Counted from the first letter of the stretch, positions 1-9,655 are shown. The stretch is 64,000 nt of DNA from JAVBKV01 sp031553885 (GCA_031553885.1 JAVBKV010000040.1:62001-126000); one strand, 5' to 3'. The notes: a model not told the origin generated them from the letters alone. A program made the numbers and translations.

Positions 1-3000
1 ACCGACAAAGTGATTATCCAGGAGGAAAGACCGAAGCTGACCCAGCACTTAGGCGCCCGTAAGAAAGATAAAATCGGACAGAATGTGAACCTTCTGGGGG
101 AAGTGGTGTTGGGTAATTCGGAAGCCGATCACCGCTACATGCATTACTTAGGTGCGCTGAAAGAAGCCGATATCAATTATATTTCCATTAAAATATCCGG
201 AATTTACGCTCAACTACACCCGTTGAACTACATACAAAGCAAAGAAGAACTGTGCAAAAGACTGACCAAAATTTATCAGCAGGCAATCGATTACCCATAC
301 ATCGATGAAAAAGGGTTCTCTCATCCCAAATTTGTCAACCTGGACATGGAGGAATACAAGGATACCGAATTAACGCTGGATGTTTTTACTACCGTGATGG
401 GACTTCCTCAGTTTAAAGATTATACAGCCGGGATTGTTATTCAGGCTTACCTGCCTGATGCCTGGAATTTTCAGACAAAGTTGTTGGAGTTTGCACACAA
501 GCGGGTGTCCGGTGGCGGAGCTCCGATCAAAGTGCGTTTGGTGAAAGGGGCTAATCTTCAGATGGAGACGATCATTTCTTCTCTCCGTGGCTGGGAAAAT
601 CCGGTATTACCGACCAAGGTGGAAGTGGATGCCAACTACCTGCATATCCTGGACCGGGCATTGGAGCCGGAGAACATGAAAGCGGTTCATATCGGAGTTG
701 CTTCTCATAATTTCTTTACTATTGCATACGCTTACCTCCTCAGTGAACAGAACGGAGTCGGAGAGTATGTTACTTTTGAAATGTTGGAAGGAATGGCTAA
801 CCACCTGCCCCGGGTTATGCGTAAGTTGAACAAGCAGATTATTCTTTACACTCCGGTTGTAAAAAACGAACATTTCCTGAATGCGGTATCTTATCTGGTG
901 CGCCGGTTGGATGAAAACACAGGTAAGGATAATTTCCTGAGCTATTCATTTAACCTGAAACCCGGTTCGGATCATTGGACCTTCCTGTATGAACAATTCA
1001 AGGAGGCCTACGATCTGAAAGACAAGGTCAATACAGAGCCTTACCGTAAGCAGAACCGGAATGAAAAACCACTTCCTGAACAACTGACAACAGAATTCCA
1101 TAACGAGCCGGATACGAATTTTGACCTGAAACCCAATCGGGAATGGGCGGATCAGATCCGGAAAAAATGGAAGAAAAGTACGGCCGATACACCTTATATT
1201 ATTCCTGTTCAGGTAGGAAAGGAAGAAGTGATAACGGAAAAGCGGACCAAATACCTGGATCGCAGTCAGAATAATAATGTTTGTGTTTGTGAAACCAGCC
1301 TGTCGGACCTGGAACAAGTAAAAGAAATCCTGCAGGTAGCAGAAGCAGATGCTCCCGGATGGAGAAAAACGTCCATGGAGGAGCGCAAACGTATTTTACA
1401 TCAAACAGCTTACTACCTGAGTGAGCGCCGGGGAGATATGATCGGTTGTATGTCGGCGATAACCGGAAAAACCTTTATGGAAGGCGATGTGGAGGTTTCC
1501 GAAGCCATTGATTTCTGCCGTTTTTATCCGATTTCGATGAAAAAATTCCTGGATCTGGAAACGGTAAGCATACAACCCAAAGGAATTATTATGGTAATCC
1601 CACCCTGGAATTTTCCATTGGCCATTCCGGTAGGAGGGGTGGCTGCAGCGCTGGCCGCAGGAAACACGGTTATCCTGAAGCCGGCTACGGTTGCGATGCC
1701 GGTAGCCTGGGAATTTGCCCGTTGTTTCTGGGATGCAGGAGTTCCGAAAGAAACGTTGCAGGTCGTTTGTTGCGATGGCCGGGAACCATTGAATTACCTG
1801 ACTACGCATCCATCCATTAAACATATCATCCTGACCGGAGGAACAGATACTGCTTTCCGTCTGTTGGAGAACAACCCTACCTGTCCGTTATCGGCGGAGA
1901 CCGGTGGTAAGAATGCAATTATCCTTACGGGAGCCGGCGACCAGGATCATGCGATTCTGAATGTAGTAAGTTCCGCGTTCGGAAATGCCGGACAAAAATG
2001 TTCTGCCTGTTCGTTATTGTTGGTTGAAAAGGAAACGTACAATGACCCTATATTCAAGAGTAAACTGAAAGATGCTGTTACGAGTATTCAGACTGGTAGC
2101 GTCTGGGATTTCAATAATATTGTCGGTCCGATGATTACGAATAATAACGATAAATTATTGCATGCCATCGAACACCTGGAAGAAGGAGAATCCTGGCTGG
2201 TCGGGCCGGAATTCGTCGACGAGAAAAAATACATCCTTAGACCTTGTGTGAAGTGGGGCGTCAGGCCGGATAGCTATACATTTAAAACCGAGTTGTTCGC
2301 TCCGCTCCTGGCTGTGGTGTGTGTGGATAACCTGAAAGAAGCAATTGCTCATGTCAATTCATCCGAATACGGATTGACTTCCGGATTACAAAGCCTGGAT
2401 GAAAGTGAAAGAGAATTGTGGAAGAATAGTATTGAAGCGGGTAACCTGTATATTAACCGGGGCATTACCGGGGCTATTGTCAATCGTCAGCCTTTCGGAG
2501 GAATGAAGCTTTCGGCCTTTGGAGGAGGAATCAAGGCCGGTGGGCCGAATTATGTATCCTGCTTTGTGGAGATCGTAGAAAATAACCGGTCTGAACAGCC
2601 CGGTGAACTTCTCCTGAAAAAAGCGGTTTCCAGTTATAAGCTCCATTGGGACAATGAGTTTTCACAGGAAAAAGATGTTAATCATTTGACCGGAGAGGCT
2701 AATACATTCCGTTATTTACCGCTGAAAAATTGTGCATTGCGTGTACAGAAAAATGATCAGTTATGCGACCTGCAGATGATTCTGGAAGCTGCCCGGATCG
2801 CAAAAACCCCTTTAACTGTCAGTATAGATCCGGATCATGTGTTCCTGGATCAATTGCGTAAGGAAACCACCCGATTGATCATTCAGGATGAAACTCAATT
2901 TTTGTCGGAAATGGAGGGTTATGATCGTATCCGTACCTGTACGGCTCAGTTGTCGGATGCATTTTATCGACGTGCTGCACAATTGGGTAAGTATATTGCA

Positions 3001-3105
3001 ACAGCAAAACCGTTGGCTGAGGGCCGTCTGGAGTTGCTGCATTACCTGAAGGAGCAAAGCATTGCTTTTGAGTACCACCGTTATGGAAGTATTATTGAAG
3101 AATAA
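1..3105 (+). CDS. putA: bifunctional proline dehydrogenase / L-glutamate-gamma-semialdehyde dehydrogenase, 5' end cut by window
   Basis: Proline catabolism enzyme: the FAD-dependent half oxidises proline to pyrroline-5-carboxylate and the NAD-dependent half oxidises glutamate semialdehyde to glutamate. The frame is open to base 1, so the true start lies outside the window; the first GTG (base 10) is only a numbering point. Residues 1-330 carry PRODH barrel signatures (KVRLVKGA near 174, EMLEGMA, YLVRRLDEN). Residues about 430-880 form the aldehyde dehydrogenase fold, with PPWNFPLA near 531, the probable general base Glu630 in SAETGGKN and catalytic Cys664 in AGQKCSA. The last ~150 residues are the extra C-terminal domain of long PutA proteins. 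Whether a DNA-binding N-terminus exists cannot be seen. It is followed by a strong hairpin and looks like the end of its transcript. Confidence 0.96.
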   Translation, partial: TDKVIIQEERPKLTQHLGARKKDKIGQNVNLLGEVVLGNSEADHRYMHYLGALKEADINYISIKISGIYAQLHPLNYIQSKEELCKRLTKIYQQAIDYPYIDEKGFSHPKFVNLDMEEYKDTELTLDVFTTVMGLPQFKDYTAGIVIQAYLPDAWNFQTKLLEFAHKRVSGGGAPIKVRLVKGANLQMETIISSLRGWENPVLPTKVEVDANYLHILDRALEPENMKAVHIGVASHNFFTIAYAYLLSEQNGVGEYVTFEMLEGMANHLPRVMRKLNKQIILYTPVVKNEHFLNAVSYLVRRLDENTGKDNFLSYSFNLKPGSDHWTFLYEQFKEAYDLKDKVNTEPYRKQNRNEKPLPEQLTTEFHNEPDTNFDLKPNREWADQIRKKWKKSTADTPYIIPVQVGKEEVITEKRTKYLDRSQNNNVCVCETSLSDLEQVKEILQVAEADAPGWRKTSMEERKRILHQTAYYLSERRGDMIGCMSAITGKTFMEGDVEVSEAIDFCRFYPISMKKFLDLETVSIQPKGIIMVIPPWNFPLAIPVGGVAAALAAGNTVILKPATVAMPVAWEFARCFWDAGVPKETLQVVCCDGREPLNYLTTHPSIKHIILTGGTDTAFRLLENNPTCPLSAETGGKNAIILTGAGDQDHAILNVVSSAFGNAGQKCSACSLLLVEKETYNDPIFKSKLKDAVTSIQTGSVWDFNNIVGPMITNNNDKLLHAIEHLEEGESWLVGPEFVDEKKYILRPCVKWGVRPDSYTFKTELFAPLLAVVCVDNLKEAIAHVNSSEYGLTSGLQSLDESERELWKNSIEAGNLYINRGITGAIVNRQPFGGMKLSAFGGGIKAGGPNYVSCFVEIVENNRSEQPGELLLKKAVSSYKLHWDNEFSQEKDVNHLTGEANTFRYLPLKNCALRVQKNDQLCDLQMILEAARIAKTPLTVSIDPDHVFLDQLRKETTRLIIQDETQFLSEMEGYDRIRTCTAQLSDAFYRRAAQLGKYIATAKPLAEGRLELLHYLKEQSIAFEYHRYGSIIEE

Positions 3106-3129
3106 GTAATAATTTGGAAGAAAAATAAA

Positions 3130-3179
3130 CGATTGGTTTAAGAAGTAGCAGAATAAAATCCTATTTCTTAAACCAATCG
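3130..3179 (+). terminator. hairpin after putA
   Basis: A perfect 15-bp stem (3130-3144 with 3165-3179) closes a 20-nt loop 25 bases after the putA stop codon. The trailing sequence is A/T-rich but has no clean T run, so it could also be an mRNA-stabilising hairpin. Confidence 0.6.
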
Positions 3180-3220
3180 AAGTTTAAAAGCGTTTTAATT
3201 TTAAAGAATAACTCCTGCAC

Positions 3221-5326
3221 ATGAAAAACAATTTTTATCTGTTTTATTTTGTATTTTTTATCGTATGCAATGAAACTTTCGCAGCAATTGACCGTGAAGC
3301 ATTGGTGGTGCGTAATAATCCGAGAGTTACGGCCTTAGATTCCCTTTCTTCATTATCAGTAGGAAACGGGGAGTTTGCAATGACAGTAGATGTTACCGGA
3401 CTACAGACATTTCCGGACTGCTATAAAAAAGGAGTTCCATTGGGAACTCAATCCCAGTGGGGGTGGCACCGCTTTTCAAATCCCAATAACTACAGATTTG
3501 AAGAAACATTGAAAGATTATGATTTTGGACGAGGGAGGTTGGAGCCTTATCCTTCTCTGGATGGAAACGCTACTCAACGCCAGAAAGAGGCTGTAAACTG
3601 GTTTCGTGCTAATCCGCATCGTTTGCACCTGGGAATTGTCGGATTGGAATTAGGTAAAAATGTACAACCGGTTGATATCAAAAATATTAATCAGAAACTG
3701 GATATCTGGAATGGATTTATTCATAGCAATTTTTCCTTTAATGGTAATCATGTTGATGTAAAAACCGTTTGCCACCCTCAAAAAGATCAGATAAGTGCGA
3801 AAATATCCTCCGGCTTGAAACCTGCAGTTAAATTTCATTTTGCTTATCCGACAGGTGAGTATGTTGATTATGGATGTGATTGGACAAAGAATGAGTTGCA
3901 TAGTACTTCTGTTATTGCCCGGGATCAACATTCGGTTGTATTGGAACGAAAAATTGATGCGACTGTTTATTATGTGACAATTGGATGGGAGGGTAAAGCT
4001 AGTTTTACCGAAAAGGAAAAAAATTATTTTGTGTTATCTTCTGCAAATAAAGAGTTGATCTTTACTTGTTCTTTTGCAGAACGGCAACCTGCAACATCCC
4101 AGCCTGGATTTTCAGAGACGCTTCAAGCTGCAACTGCCTATTGGAATGCTTACTGGAAAAAAGGAGCTGCCGTTGATTTTTCCGAATGCAAGGATCCCAG
4201 GGCCAGCGAACTGGAACGCCGTGTCGTTCTTTCTCAATATTTATTAGCCATTCAATGTGCCGGTTCAACTCCGCCGCAAGAAACGGGGCTTACTTATAAT
4301 TCATGGTTTGGTAAGTTTCATATGGAAATGATCTGGTGGCATCAGGCACAGTTTGCACTTTGGGGACGTTCCGAACTGTTGGACCGGACCCTGCCCTGGT
4401 ATAAGAAGTCTTATCCCAATGCCAGAAAGGTTGCAGAAAGTCAAGGATTCGATGGCGTTCGTTGGATGAAAATGACAGATCCCTCCGGTTTGGAATCTCC
4501 TTCTTTCATAGGTCCCTTCCTTGTCTGGCAACAACCTCATTTAATATACCTGGCTGAGTTGCTTTACCGGGTAAATCCTTCCCGGAAAATCGTTGAAGAC
4601 TATGCTGATATGATTGAATCGACGGCCGAATTTATGTATTCTTTTGCATCTTATGATAAGGCAAATGACCGTTACATCTTAAAAGGACTCATTCCTGCTC
4701 AGGAAACTTTTAGCCCGGGAACTACGGTAAATCCGCCTTTTGAGTTGTCTTACTGGCATTATGCCATGATATTGGCTCAACAATGGAGAGAGCGTTCCGG
4801 TAAAGCACGTAATCCGGAATGGGATGTGCTGATTGAAAAGCTATCTCCGCTGGCAGAAAAAGACGGACTCTACCTGGCTGCAGAGTCAGCCCCTGATACG
4901 TACCGGAATAGCTCGTATTATTCAGACCACATGGCAGTGTTGGGCGCTTATGGAATATTACCGGAATCAACGCTTTTCAGAAAAGAGATAATGAAAAATA
5001 CGCTCGACTGGGTTTGGAATAACTGGAACTGGAATCATACCTGGGGATGGGATTATCCGATGACTGCCATGAACGCAGCCCGTTTGGGTGACTCAAAGAA
5101 AGCCGTTGACGCTTTGTTGATGGATAAGAAAACAAATACTTATTTATTGAACGGTCATAATTATCAGAATGATCAGTTACGTATTTATCTTCCCGGTAAT
5201 GGTGGCTTATTGACTGCTGTTGCTATGATGTGTGCCGGCTGGGATGGATGTGAAATCTCTAATCCCGGTTTTCCCAACGATGGTAATTGGAACGTGAAAT
5301 GGGAAGGATTAGCTCCTTTGCCCTGA
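3221..5326 (+). CDS. secreted (alpha/alpha)6-barrel glycosidase-like protein
   Basis: 701 residues with an N-terminal hydrophobic signal segment (residues 4-22) and a likely SPI site before AIDREAL, so probably periplasmic or surface exposed. The first ~310 residues look like a beta-sandwich domain. The rest has the features of a six-hairpin glycosidase barrel: the segment around residues 357-387 (KFHMEMIWWHQAQFALWG) and the WNWNHTWGWDYPMTAMNAAR stretch near 605-625 resemble GH65/GH95-type enzymes of Bacteroidetes. I cannot assign a family number or substrate with certainty. It stands between putA and pirin with its own leader (115 nt) and has no SusC/SusD partner nearby. Confidence 0.7.
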   Translation: MKNNFYLFYFVFFIVCNETFAAIDREALVVRNNPRVTALDSLSSLSVGNGEFAMTVDVTGLQTFPDCYKKGVPLGTQSQWGWHRFSNPNNYRFEETLKDYDFGRGRLEPYPSLDGNATQRQKEAVNWFRANPHRLHLGIVGLELGKNVQPVDIKNINQKLDIWNGFIHSNFSFNGNHVDVKTVCHPQKDQISAKISSGLKPAVKFHFAYPTGEYVDYGCDWTKNELHSTSVIARDQHSVVLERKIDATVYYVTIGWEGKASFTEKEKNYFVLSSANKELIFTCSFAERQPATSQPGFSETLQAATAYWNAYWKKGAAVDFSECKDPRASELERRVVLSQYLLAIQCAGSTPPQETGLTYNSWFGKFHMEMIWWHQAQFALWGRSELLDRTLPWYKKSYPNARKVAESQGFDGVRWMKMTDPSGLESPSFIGPFLVWQQPHLIYLAELLYRVNPSRKIVEDYADMIESTAEFMYSFASYDKANDRYILKGLIPAQETFSPGTTVNPPFELSYWHYAMILAQQWRERSGKARNPEWDVLIEKLSPLAEKDGLYLAAESAPDTYRNSSYYSDHMAVLGAYGILPESTLFRKEIMKNTLDWVWNNWNWNHTWGWDYPMTAMNAARLGDSKKAVDALLMDKKTNTYLLNGHNYQNDQLRIYLPGNGGLLTAVAMMCAGWDGCEISNPGFPNDGNWNVKWEGLAPLP

Positions 5327-5376
5327 TTTATTTTTTATTATGAACTAAATGACTCTTATTAAAAACGTTTTTATTT

Positions 5377-6255
5377 ATGAAAAAGAAAAGTATAGAACAG
5401 ATTATGGAGCCTCCTCCACCGCACATGGTAGGCAATGGATTCCGTGTACATAACTTTTTTCCCGGAGGACATAATATGAGTTCAAAAAGAATGAGTCCTT
5501 TTTTTTTACTGGACTATAACTCCAAAGTAAAATTATCTCCGAGTAAAACACCTCGCGGAGTCGGAGTGCATCCGCATCGTGGATTTGAAACTGTTACTAT
5601 TGCTTATCATGGTAAGGTGTCACATCACGACAGCTGGGGAAACAGCGGAATGATCGAAGAAGGGGATGTTCAATGGATGACAGCTGCTTCCGGACTTCTC
5701 CATAAAGAATATCATGAAAAAGAATTCAGTAAAAAGGGTGGTGATTTTCAGATGGTTCAATTATGGGTGAATCTGCCTGCAAAGGATAAAATGAGTAAGC
5801 CTAAATACCAGGCTATTAAACGGGAAGAAATGGGCCGGTACGAATTACCTGATAATGGAGGAACGGTTGAAGTTATTGCCGGTAATTTCAATGGGGTATC
5901 GGGTCCTGCGTCGACATTTACCCCGGTCGAGTTGTATAACCTCCGGTTAAGAAAAGGAACATCTCTGACATTGACGCTGCCATCCGATTATAATACCGGT
6001 CTTTTAATCGTAGAGGGGAGTGTGGACGTTAACGAAGAAAAAAGCATTCCGACGGATCATTTTGTATTGTTTCGGAACGATGGGGAAGAGATCGAGCTGA
6101 CAACACAAGAGGATACTGTTGTGTTGCTTCTGAGTGGAAAGCCTATCGAGGAATCACTGGTAGCTTATGGGCCTTTTGTGATGAATAGCCGGGAGGAAAT
6201 ACTACAGGCTTATGAGGATCTGAATAATGGGAAATTCGGGATTTTAGAAGATTAA
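5377..6255 (+). CDS. pirin family protein
   Basis: A 292-residue bicupin of the pirin family; members are iron-binding and some show quercetin 2,3-dioxygenase activity or act as redox-sensitive cofactors. The metal-ligand set is intact: His65 and His67 in GVHPHRGFE, and His109 and Glu111 in GLLHKEYHE, in the spacing known for pirins. There is no signal peptide, so it is cytoplasmic. It lies 50 bases after the glycosidase-like gene, possibly in the same transcript. Start: ATG at 5377 preceded by an A/T-rich leader. The function in this organism cannot be derived from the sequence. Confidence 0.93.
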   Translation: MKKKSIEQIMEPPPPHMVGNGFRVHNFFPGGHNMSSKRMSPFFLLDYNSKVKLSPSKTPRGVGVHPHRGFETVTIAYHGKVSHHDSWGNSGMIEEGDVQWMTAASGLLHKEYHEKEFSKKGGDFQMVQLWVNLPAKDKMSKPKYQAIKREEMGRYELPDNGGTVEVIAGNFNGVSGPASTFTPVELYNLRLRKGTSLTLTLPSDYNTGLLIVEGSVDVNEEKSIPTDHFVLFRNDGEEIELTTQEDTVVLLLSGKPIEESLVAYGPFVMNSREEILQAYEDLNNGKFGILED

Positions 6256-6632
6256 ACTGTATGTATGCAAGTCCTGATGGAATCAGGGGGAGAGTTGATA
6301 ATTATCCTGGATTATATGCCTTTTGAAAAAAATAATGTCAAAATAAGATTATTTTTATATAAAAATTGTTCTTTTCTTGCATATTTTCAAAAAAAAGTAA
6401 CTTTTACATCGCAAAAAGACGTAAAATTAAGTATGAATGTAAAGATTTTCCTTTTATTATTATCAGAATTATAGTTAATTTTGAACTGAAGAGAATATCA
6501 TAATGAAAATGAAAAGTAGACGTCAGAAAGATGAATGAAATACTTGATCAATGGGATAAAAATAATTAACCAAAGAGCCTTCATATACCTCATGTATGTA
6601 AAAATTCTCTAGAAACCCTGGGTATTTCAAAT
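6256..6632. other. A/T-rich intergenic stretch without a recognisable gene
   Basis: About 380 bases between pirin and the convergent HTH gene. It contains a 69-codon open frame (6265-6474, +) whose product is low-complexity Phe/Leu/Lys and resembles no family; I treat it as chance. Nothing else was recognised apart from the hairpin that follows. Confidence 0.5.
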
Positions 6633-6657
6633 CGCCGGCATAGTGATTATGCCGGCG
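6633..6657. terminator. GC-rich hairpin between convergent genes
   Basis: Perfect 10-bp stem CGCCGGCATA/TATGCCGGCG with a 5-nt loop between the pirin side (+) and the end of an HTH gene (-). No long T run follows on either strand. The position suggests a shared transcription end point. Confidence 0.6.
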
Positions 6658-6676
6658 GTTTAACTATAAAAACGGA

Positions 6677-7636
6677 TCAGACAATTACATTATGTAATTT
6701 TTCCCGTTGTTTATTAAAAAATAATAATCGTTGAACTTTTCCACTTTGGGTTATGGATGTGGAATATTTCATCAGCGATTCTATCCAGGTTTTGTGGCTT
6801 TTTACAACCTGGCTGTTTAGACATGAAAGAAAATTGAGCCCGTATGCTCCGATTCCACAGGCTTCGAAATTATTTCCGCTTACGTAGTGGTATGAAGCAT
6901 CAAAATAAGTATCGGTGATGTAGATAGAAACATTGGTACCGCTCTCATATCTGCCTTTTGAGGCAATCTCTTCGAGATCATCAATGATCGAGAGTATTTG
7001 GGATTTCAGAGTCTCAATGTCGTTTTTTGTTAAAAGCCTGATCTTATAATAATAAAGAAGATCTTTTGCTATAGCGGTAAACATAAAGTCGTCCAGGATG
7101 TAGGTCGTGTTGATTTCCATCGCTTCTTTTACAAATGGTCGAGAAAGTTGTTCCAGTTTCGGAGGAATAATTACATCCGAAAAAGAAACATGCTTTACAT
7201 TGTTGTCTACCATATATATCCACTTAAATAAAGTGAACTGTGTAAATTCTTTATATTTAAAATACAGAGTAGGAGTGAGTGTTTTGGATGCGATGTATAT
7301 ACGGGACTGTAGATCTTTTTTTATATGGATATATGTTTCCATTAAAAACGACATTGTTTGATAATATTTTTCTGCATAAGAACTAACCGTAAATGGGGTT
7401 ATATAGAAATCGTATTTATCTTCCCAGTTGATTTCTATCAGGTTGTCGATTGAAATTTCCAGTTTTTTTGCCAGAATAACAGTTTCATCCAGTGTGAATA
7501 GGATTTCACCACGTAATCTCCGGTAAGCACCTTCTTTGCTTATAGGGAGTATATCTGTTATTATATGAACCGGATTTTCGCCTTTGGGAGCTATTGACTT
7601 TAATATGGATATCAAACCATCGTGTATATTTTGCAT
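6677..7636 (-). CDS. HTH-domain protein of unknown role, paralogue A
   Basis: 319 residues. The N-terminal ~70 residues read as a small helix-turn-helix of XRE type (PISKEGAYRRLRGEI followed by a second helix ending LEISIDNLI). The remaining ~250 residues are mainly helical and carry the motif YFDxxYxYxSGxNFxA near residues 245-260. There is no signal peptide, so it is probably a cytoplasmic regulator. It lies 29 bases downstream of a paralogue with the same architecture and is almost certainly co-transcribed with it. Tandem copies of such proteins are familiar in Bacteroidales, but I know no ligand or target. N-terminal HTH plus helical sensor recalls peptide-sensing regulators; this is only an analogy. 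Confidence 0.8.
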   Translation of the reverse strand: MQNIHDGLISILKSIAPKGENPVHIITDILPISKEGAYRRLRGEILFTLDETVILAKKLEISIDNLIEINWEDKYDFYITPFTVSSYAEKYYQTMSFLMETYIHIKKDLQSRIYIASKTLTPTLYFKYKEFTQFTLFKWIYMVDNNVKHVSFSDVIIPPKLEQLSRPFVKEAMEINTTYILDDFMFTAIAKDLLYYYKIRLLTKNDIETLKSQILSIIDDLEEIASKGRYESGTNVSIYITDTYFDASYHYVSGNNFEACGIGAYGLNFLSCLNSQVVKSHKTWIESLMKYSTSITQSGKVQRLLFFNKQREKLHNVIV

Positions 7637-7665
7637 AGAAATTAGGGTAAGATAAGTTCAATGAA

Positions 7666-8562
7666 TTAAATGTTGTGCAAGAGTTCTCGTTGTTGATCGA
7701 AAAAGTCGATTCCATGTAATCTTCCACTTCCAGATATCAATGTTGAATAGGCTATTAATGATTCGATCCATGATTTTTGATATTCACAGATGACCGGATC
7801 AATACAACTCAAGTGATTGATACCAAACAGATAAATGATGGAGGCTTTGAAATTACTTCCCGACATGTAGCCGTAATTCCCATCAAAATAAGCATTGGAT
7901 ACATAGATTGAGACTTTCTTCCCGGCTTTCGTATAACGTCCTTCTATCGTTGTTTTTTCCATGTCGTCCAGCATCATGTGGATTTCTTTTATTAATTCAG
8001 CAACGTCTTCCGGCTTTACCAGTGCGATTGTTGCAAAATATTTCAGATCGTTAATCAGAGATAAAACGATATTCTCTCCAATAATGAAATCATTATTTAC
8101 AAAAAGCGATGCTTCGGATATTTCTTTTTGAATGTCCTGTATCTTTTGAGGAATAACCACATCTTCGAATCGTTTTGCTATCCCGTGAATGTAAGATGTC
8201 TGATAAAACCACCTGAAAAATGTATACCTGGACAGGAGTGGATATTTAAAATAAAAAATGTTGGGGAGCGAACCTCCTGCAAAATAAAAGTATGCGTCAG
8301 GATCTTCTTTCATCTGTTTATATATTAATAACGATGATTTTAACAGGTCATAATATTTTTCAAAAGGGTCATCGGTAAACAATTGTTTGATATGAAACAT
8401 ATGCTTCCCTTTTTTATCTATACCCACTAGTTGATCGATTGATACTGATAATTTTTCCGAAATACGTGCTGCTTCTGCCAGTGTAAATTGAATTTCTCCC
8501 CTTAGTCTCCGATATCCGGCTTCCTTACTGATGGGAATTATATTGATAAGTGTGTCGACCAC
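7666..8562 (-). CDS. HTH-domain protein of unknown role, paralogue B, start uncertain
   Basis: Paralogue of the downstream gene with the same order: HTH core (PISKEAGYRRLRGEI), helical body, YFDGNYGYMSGSNFKA motif, conserved C-terminus. The only conventional in-frame start is the GTG at 8562, but that removes about 20 residues homologous to the start of paralogue A. The frame stays open upstream to 8628 and encodes matching residues (KTIHENLIEALK). An ATG ahead of these (8625-8627) is out of frame by one base because its A tract has six A instead of the seven needed. So the annotated start may hide a frameshift, an alternative start, or a sequencing error. A GGAG lies 5 nt upstream of the GTG. 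Confidence 0.75.
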   Translation of the reverse strand: MVDTLINIIPISKEAGYRRLRGEIQFTLAEAARISEKLSVSIDQLVGIDKKGKHMFHIKQLFTDDPFEKYYDLLKSSLLIYKQMKEDPDAYFYFAGGSLPNIFYFKYPLLSRYTFFRWFYQTSYIHGIAKRFEDVVIPQKIQDIQKEISEASLFVNNDFIIGENIVLSLINDLKYFATIALVKPEDVAELIKEIHMMLDDMEKTTIEGRYTKAGKKVSIYVSNAYFDGNYGYMSGSNFKASIIYLFGINHLSCIDPVICEYQKSWIESLIAYSTLISGSGRLHGIDFFDQQRELLHNI

Positions 8563-8691
8563 ATTTTCTCCATTTTGTGTGTGAAGTTTAAGAGCTTCAA
8601 TTAAATTTTCATGGATAGTTTTTTCATTTCAAATAAACTAATTTTATCAATAATGTGATTTCCCGTAAGATGTTATTTGTCAAATTCTGTA

Positions 8692-8699
8692 CAAAGTTA
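8692..8699 (-). promoter_or_regulatory. -7 element for the HTH gene pair
   Basis: TAACTTTG on the minus strand matches the Bacteroidetes primary-sigma -7 consensus TAnnTTTG. It lies about 65 nt before the likely start region, next to a 9-A tract. The -33 position reads TTTA rather than TTTG, so it is an imperfect match. Confidence 0.55.
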
Positions 8700-8759
8700 T
8701 TTTTTTTTCTTCAAAAAGTAAATTTTAGAGCCTGATTTACAAAAAATAGTTAGGAGATC

Positions 8760-8799
8760 AAAAAAAAGACTGCCTCATAACTAAAATGGAGGCAGTCTT
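8760..8799 (-). terminator. intrinsic terminator of the 8825-9598 lipoprotein gene
   Basis: An 11-bp perfect stem AAGACTGCCTC/GAGGCAGTCTT with a 12-nt loop, followed on the minus strand by eight T residues, 25 bases after the stop codon. Confidence 0.9.
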
Positions 8800-8824
8800 C
8801 GTCTACAGCTCTTTTGTTTTTTTA

Positions 8825-9598
8825 TTAGTTGATGGTTTTATATTCGATACTGATAATATCTTCTTCCCCTGATTTAATTCTGACAGGATAACCATCTCCA
8901 TCGTATTCGTAAGTGTAAGAGAGGGTTTCGTTGTTGTCGATATTTTTCTCCTTTAACACATTATTAATTAAGAATTCAATACCGAAGCTTTCGAGTTGCC
9001 CGATTGCAAAAAAGGTGACCGGTGATGATTTTACCTGGGAGAAAATACCGGGATTACTGTCGTATTGTTGGTACTCGTATCCCATTTCTTTTTGGTCATA
9101 GCTATCCGTATAGTAAAACTTGGAAATGTTTCCTTTTGAATCGTAGGTGCATTTGACGGCTTCGTCATCTGTTTCATCTTCATACTTCCAGGAAGTAATT
9201 TGTCCGTTACTGTTTACGGTGTAGATGATGTGGTAAGGGTCACCTTCTCCTCCGGTAACATATTGGGTAATTTTACCGTTTTCATAGGTAAATGTGGATG
9301 TTATTACCGTACCTTCATCGTTATCCATAATTTTGTCCAGTTTACCGTCGGATGTGTAGGTGAACGTATAAACATCTTCCTCTTCTAAGTCATTTGCTAC
9401 CATTGATTTGAATCGATTCTGGGAGTCATATTGAAAAGAAATGTATCCGTCTTCCTGTTCGGTCAGGAAAGTAATTTTGGTCGGAACCTTTGCTTTTGTA
9501 ACTTCTTCGTCTTTAGGATCATCGTTATCGCAGGAATTAAAAAACAGTCCAGTTGTAATACATAATAAAAGAAATGTCCAATTGAGTTTTCTTACCAT
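8825..9598 (-). CDS. lipoprotein with YD-type beta strands, function unknown
   Basis: 257 residues with a lipoprotein signal peptide; the lipobox Cys follows LFFNS at residue 23, and Asp/Asn residues come after it. The body is built of short strand repeats such as FTYTSDGKLDKI, FTYENGKITQY and CTYDSKGNISKFYY, typical of the DUF4595-like/YD-type lipoproteins of Bacteroidales. It is likely anchored in the outer membrane. It is a single-gene unit with its own terminator. The promoter-like sequence upstream is shared with the neighbouring lipoprotein gene. No enzymatic motif is visible. Confidence 0.85.
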   Translation of the reverse strand: MVRKLNWTFLLLCITTGLFFNSCDNDDPKDEEVTKAKVPTKITFLTEQEDGYISFQYDSQNRFKSMVANDLEEEDVYTFTYTSDGKLDKIMDNDEGTVITSTFTYENGKITQYVTGGEGDPYHIIYTVNSNGQITSWKYEDETDDEAVKCTYDSKGNISKFYYTDSYDQKEMGYEYQQYDSNPGIFSQVKSSPVTFFAIGQLESFGIEFLINNVLKEKNIDNNETLSYTYEYDGDGYPVRIKSGEEDIISIEYKTIN

Positions 9599-9623
9599 AA
9601 AATTTGATTTGTTGAGATTAATA

Positions 9624-9655
9624 AAATGTATGCACTTCCATTTTTAAATAACAAT
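9624..9655 (-). promoter_or_regulatory. promoter-like element of the 9598 lipoprotein gene
   Basis: TACATTTT (last base differs from TAnnTTTG) with TTG 21 nt upstream on the minus strand. The same CATACATTTTATT sequence precedes the next lipoprotein gene, so the two may be co-regulated. Confidence 0.45.

Noticed and set aside
6265..6474. 69-codon plus-strand ORF after pirin
   Set aside because: Low-complexity Phe/Leu/Lys product in A/T-rich DNA, with no signal peptide, domain or promoter.
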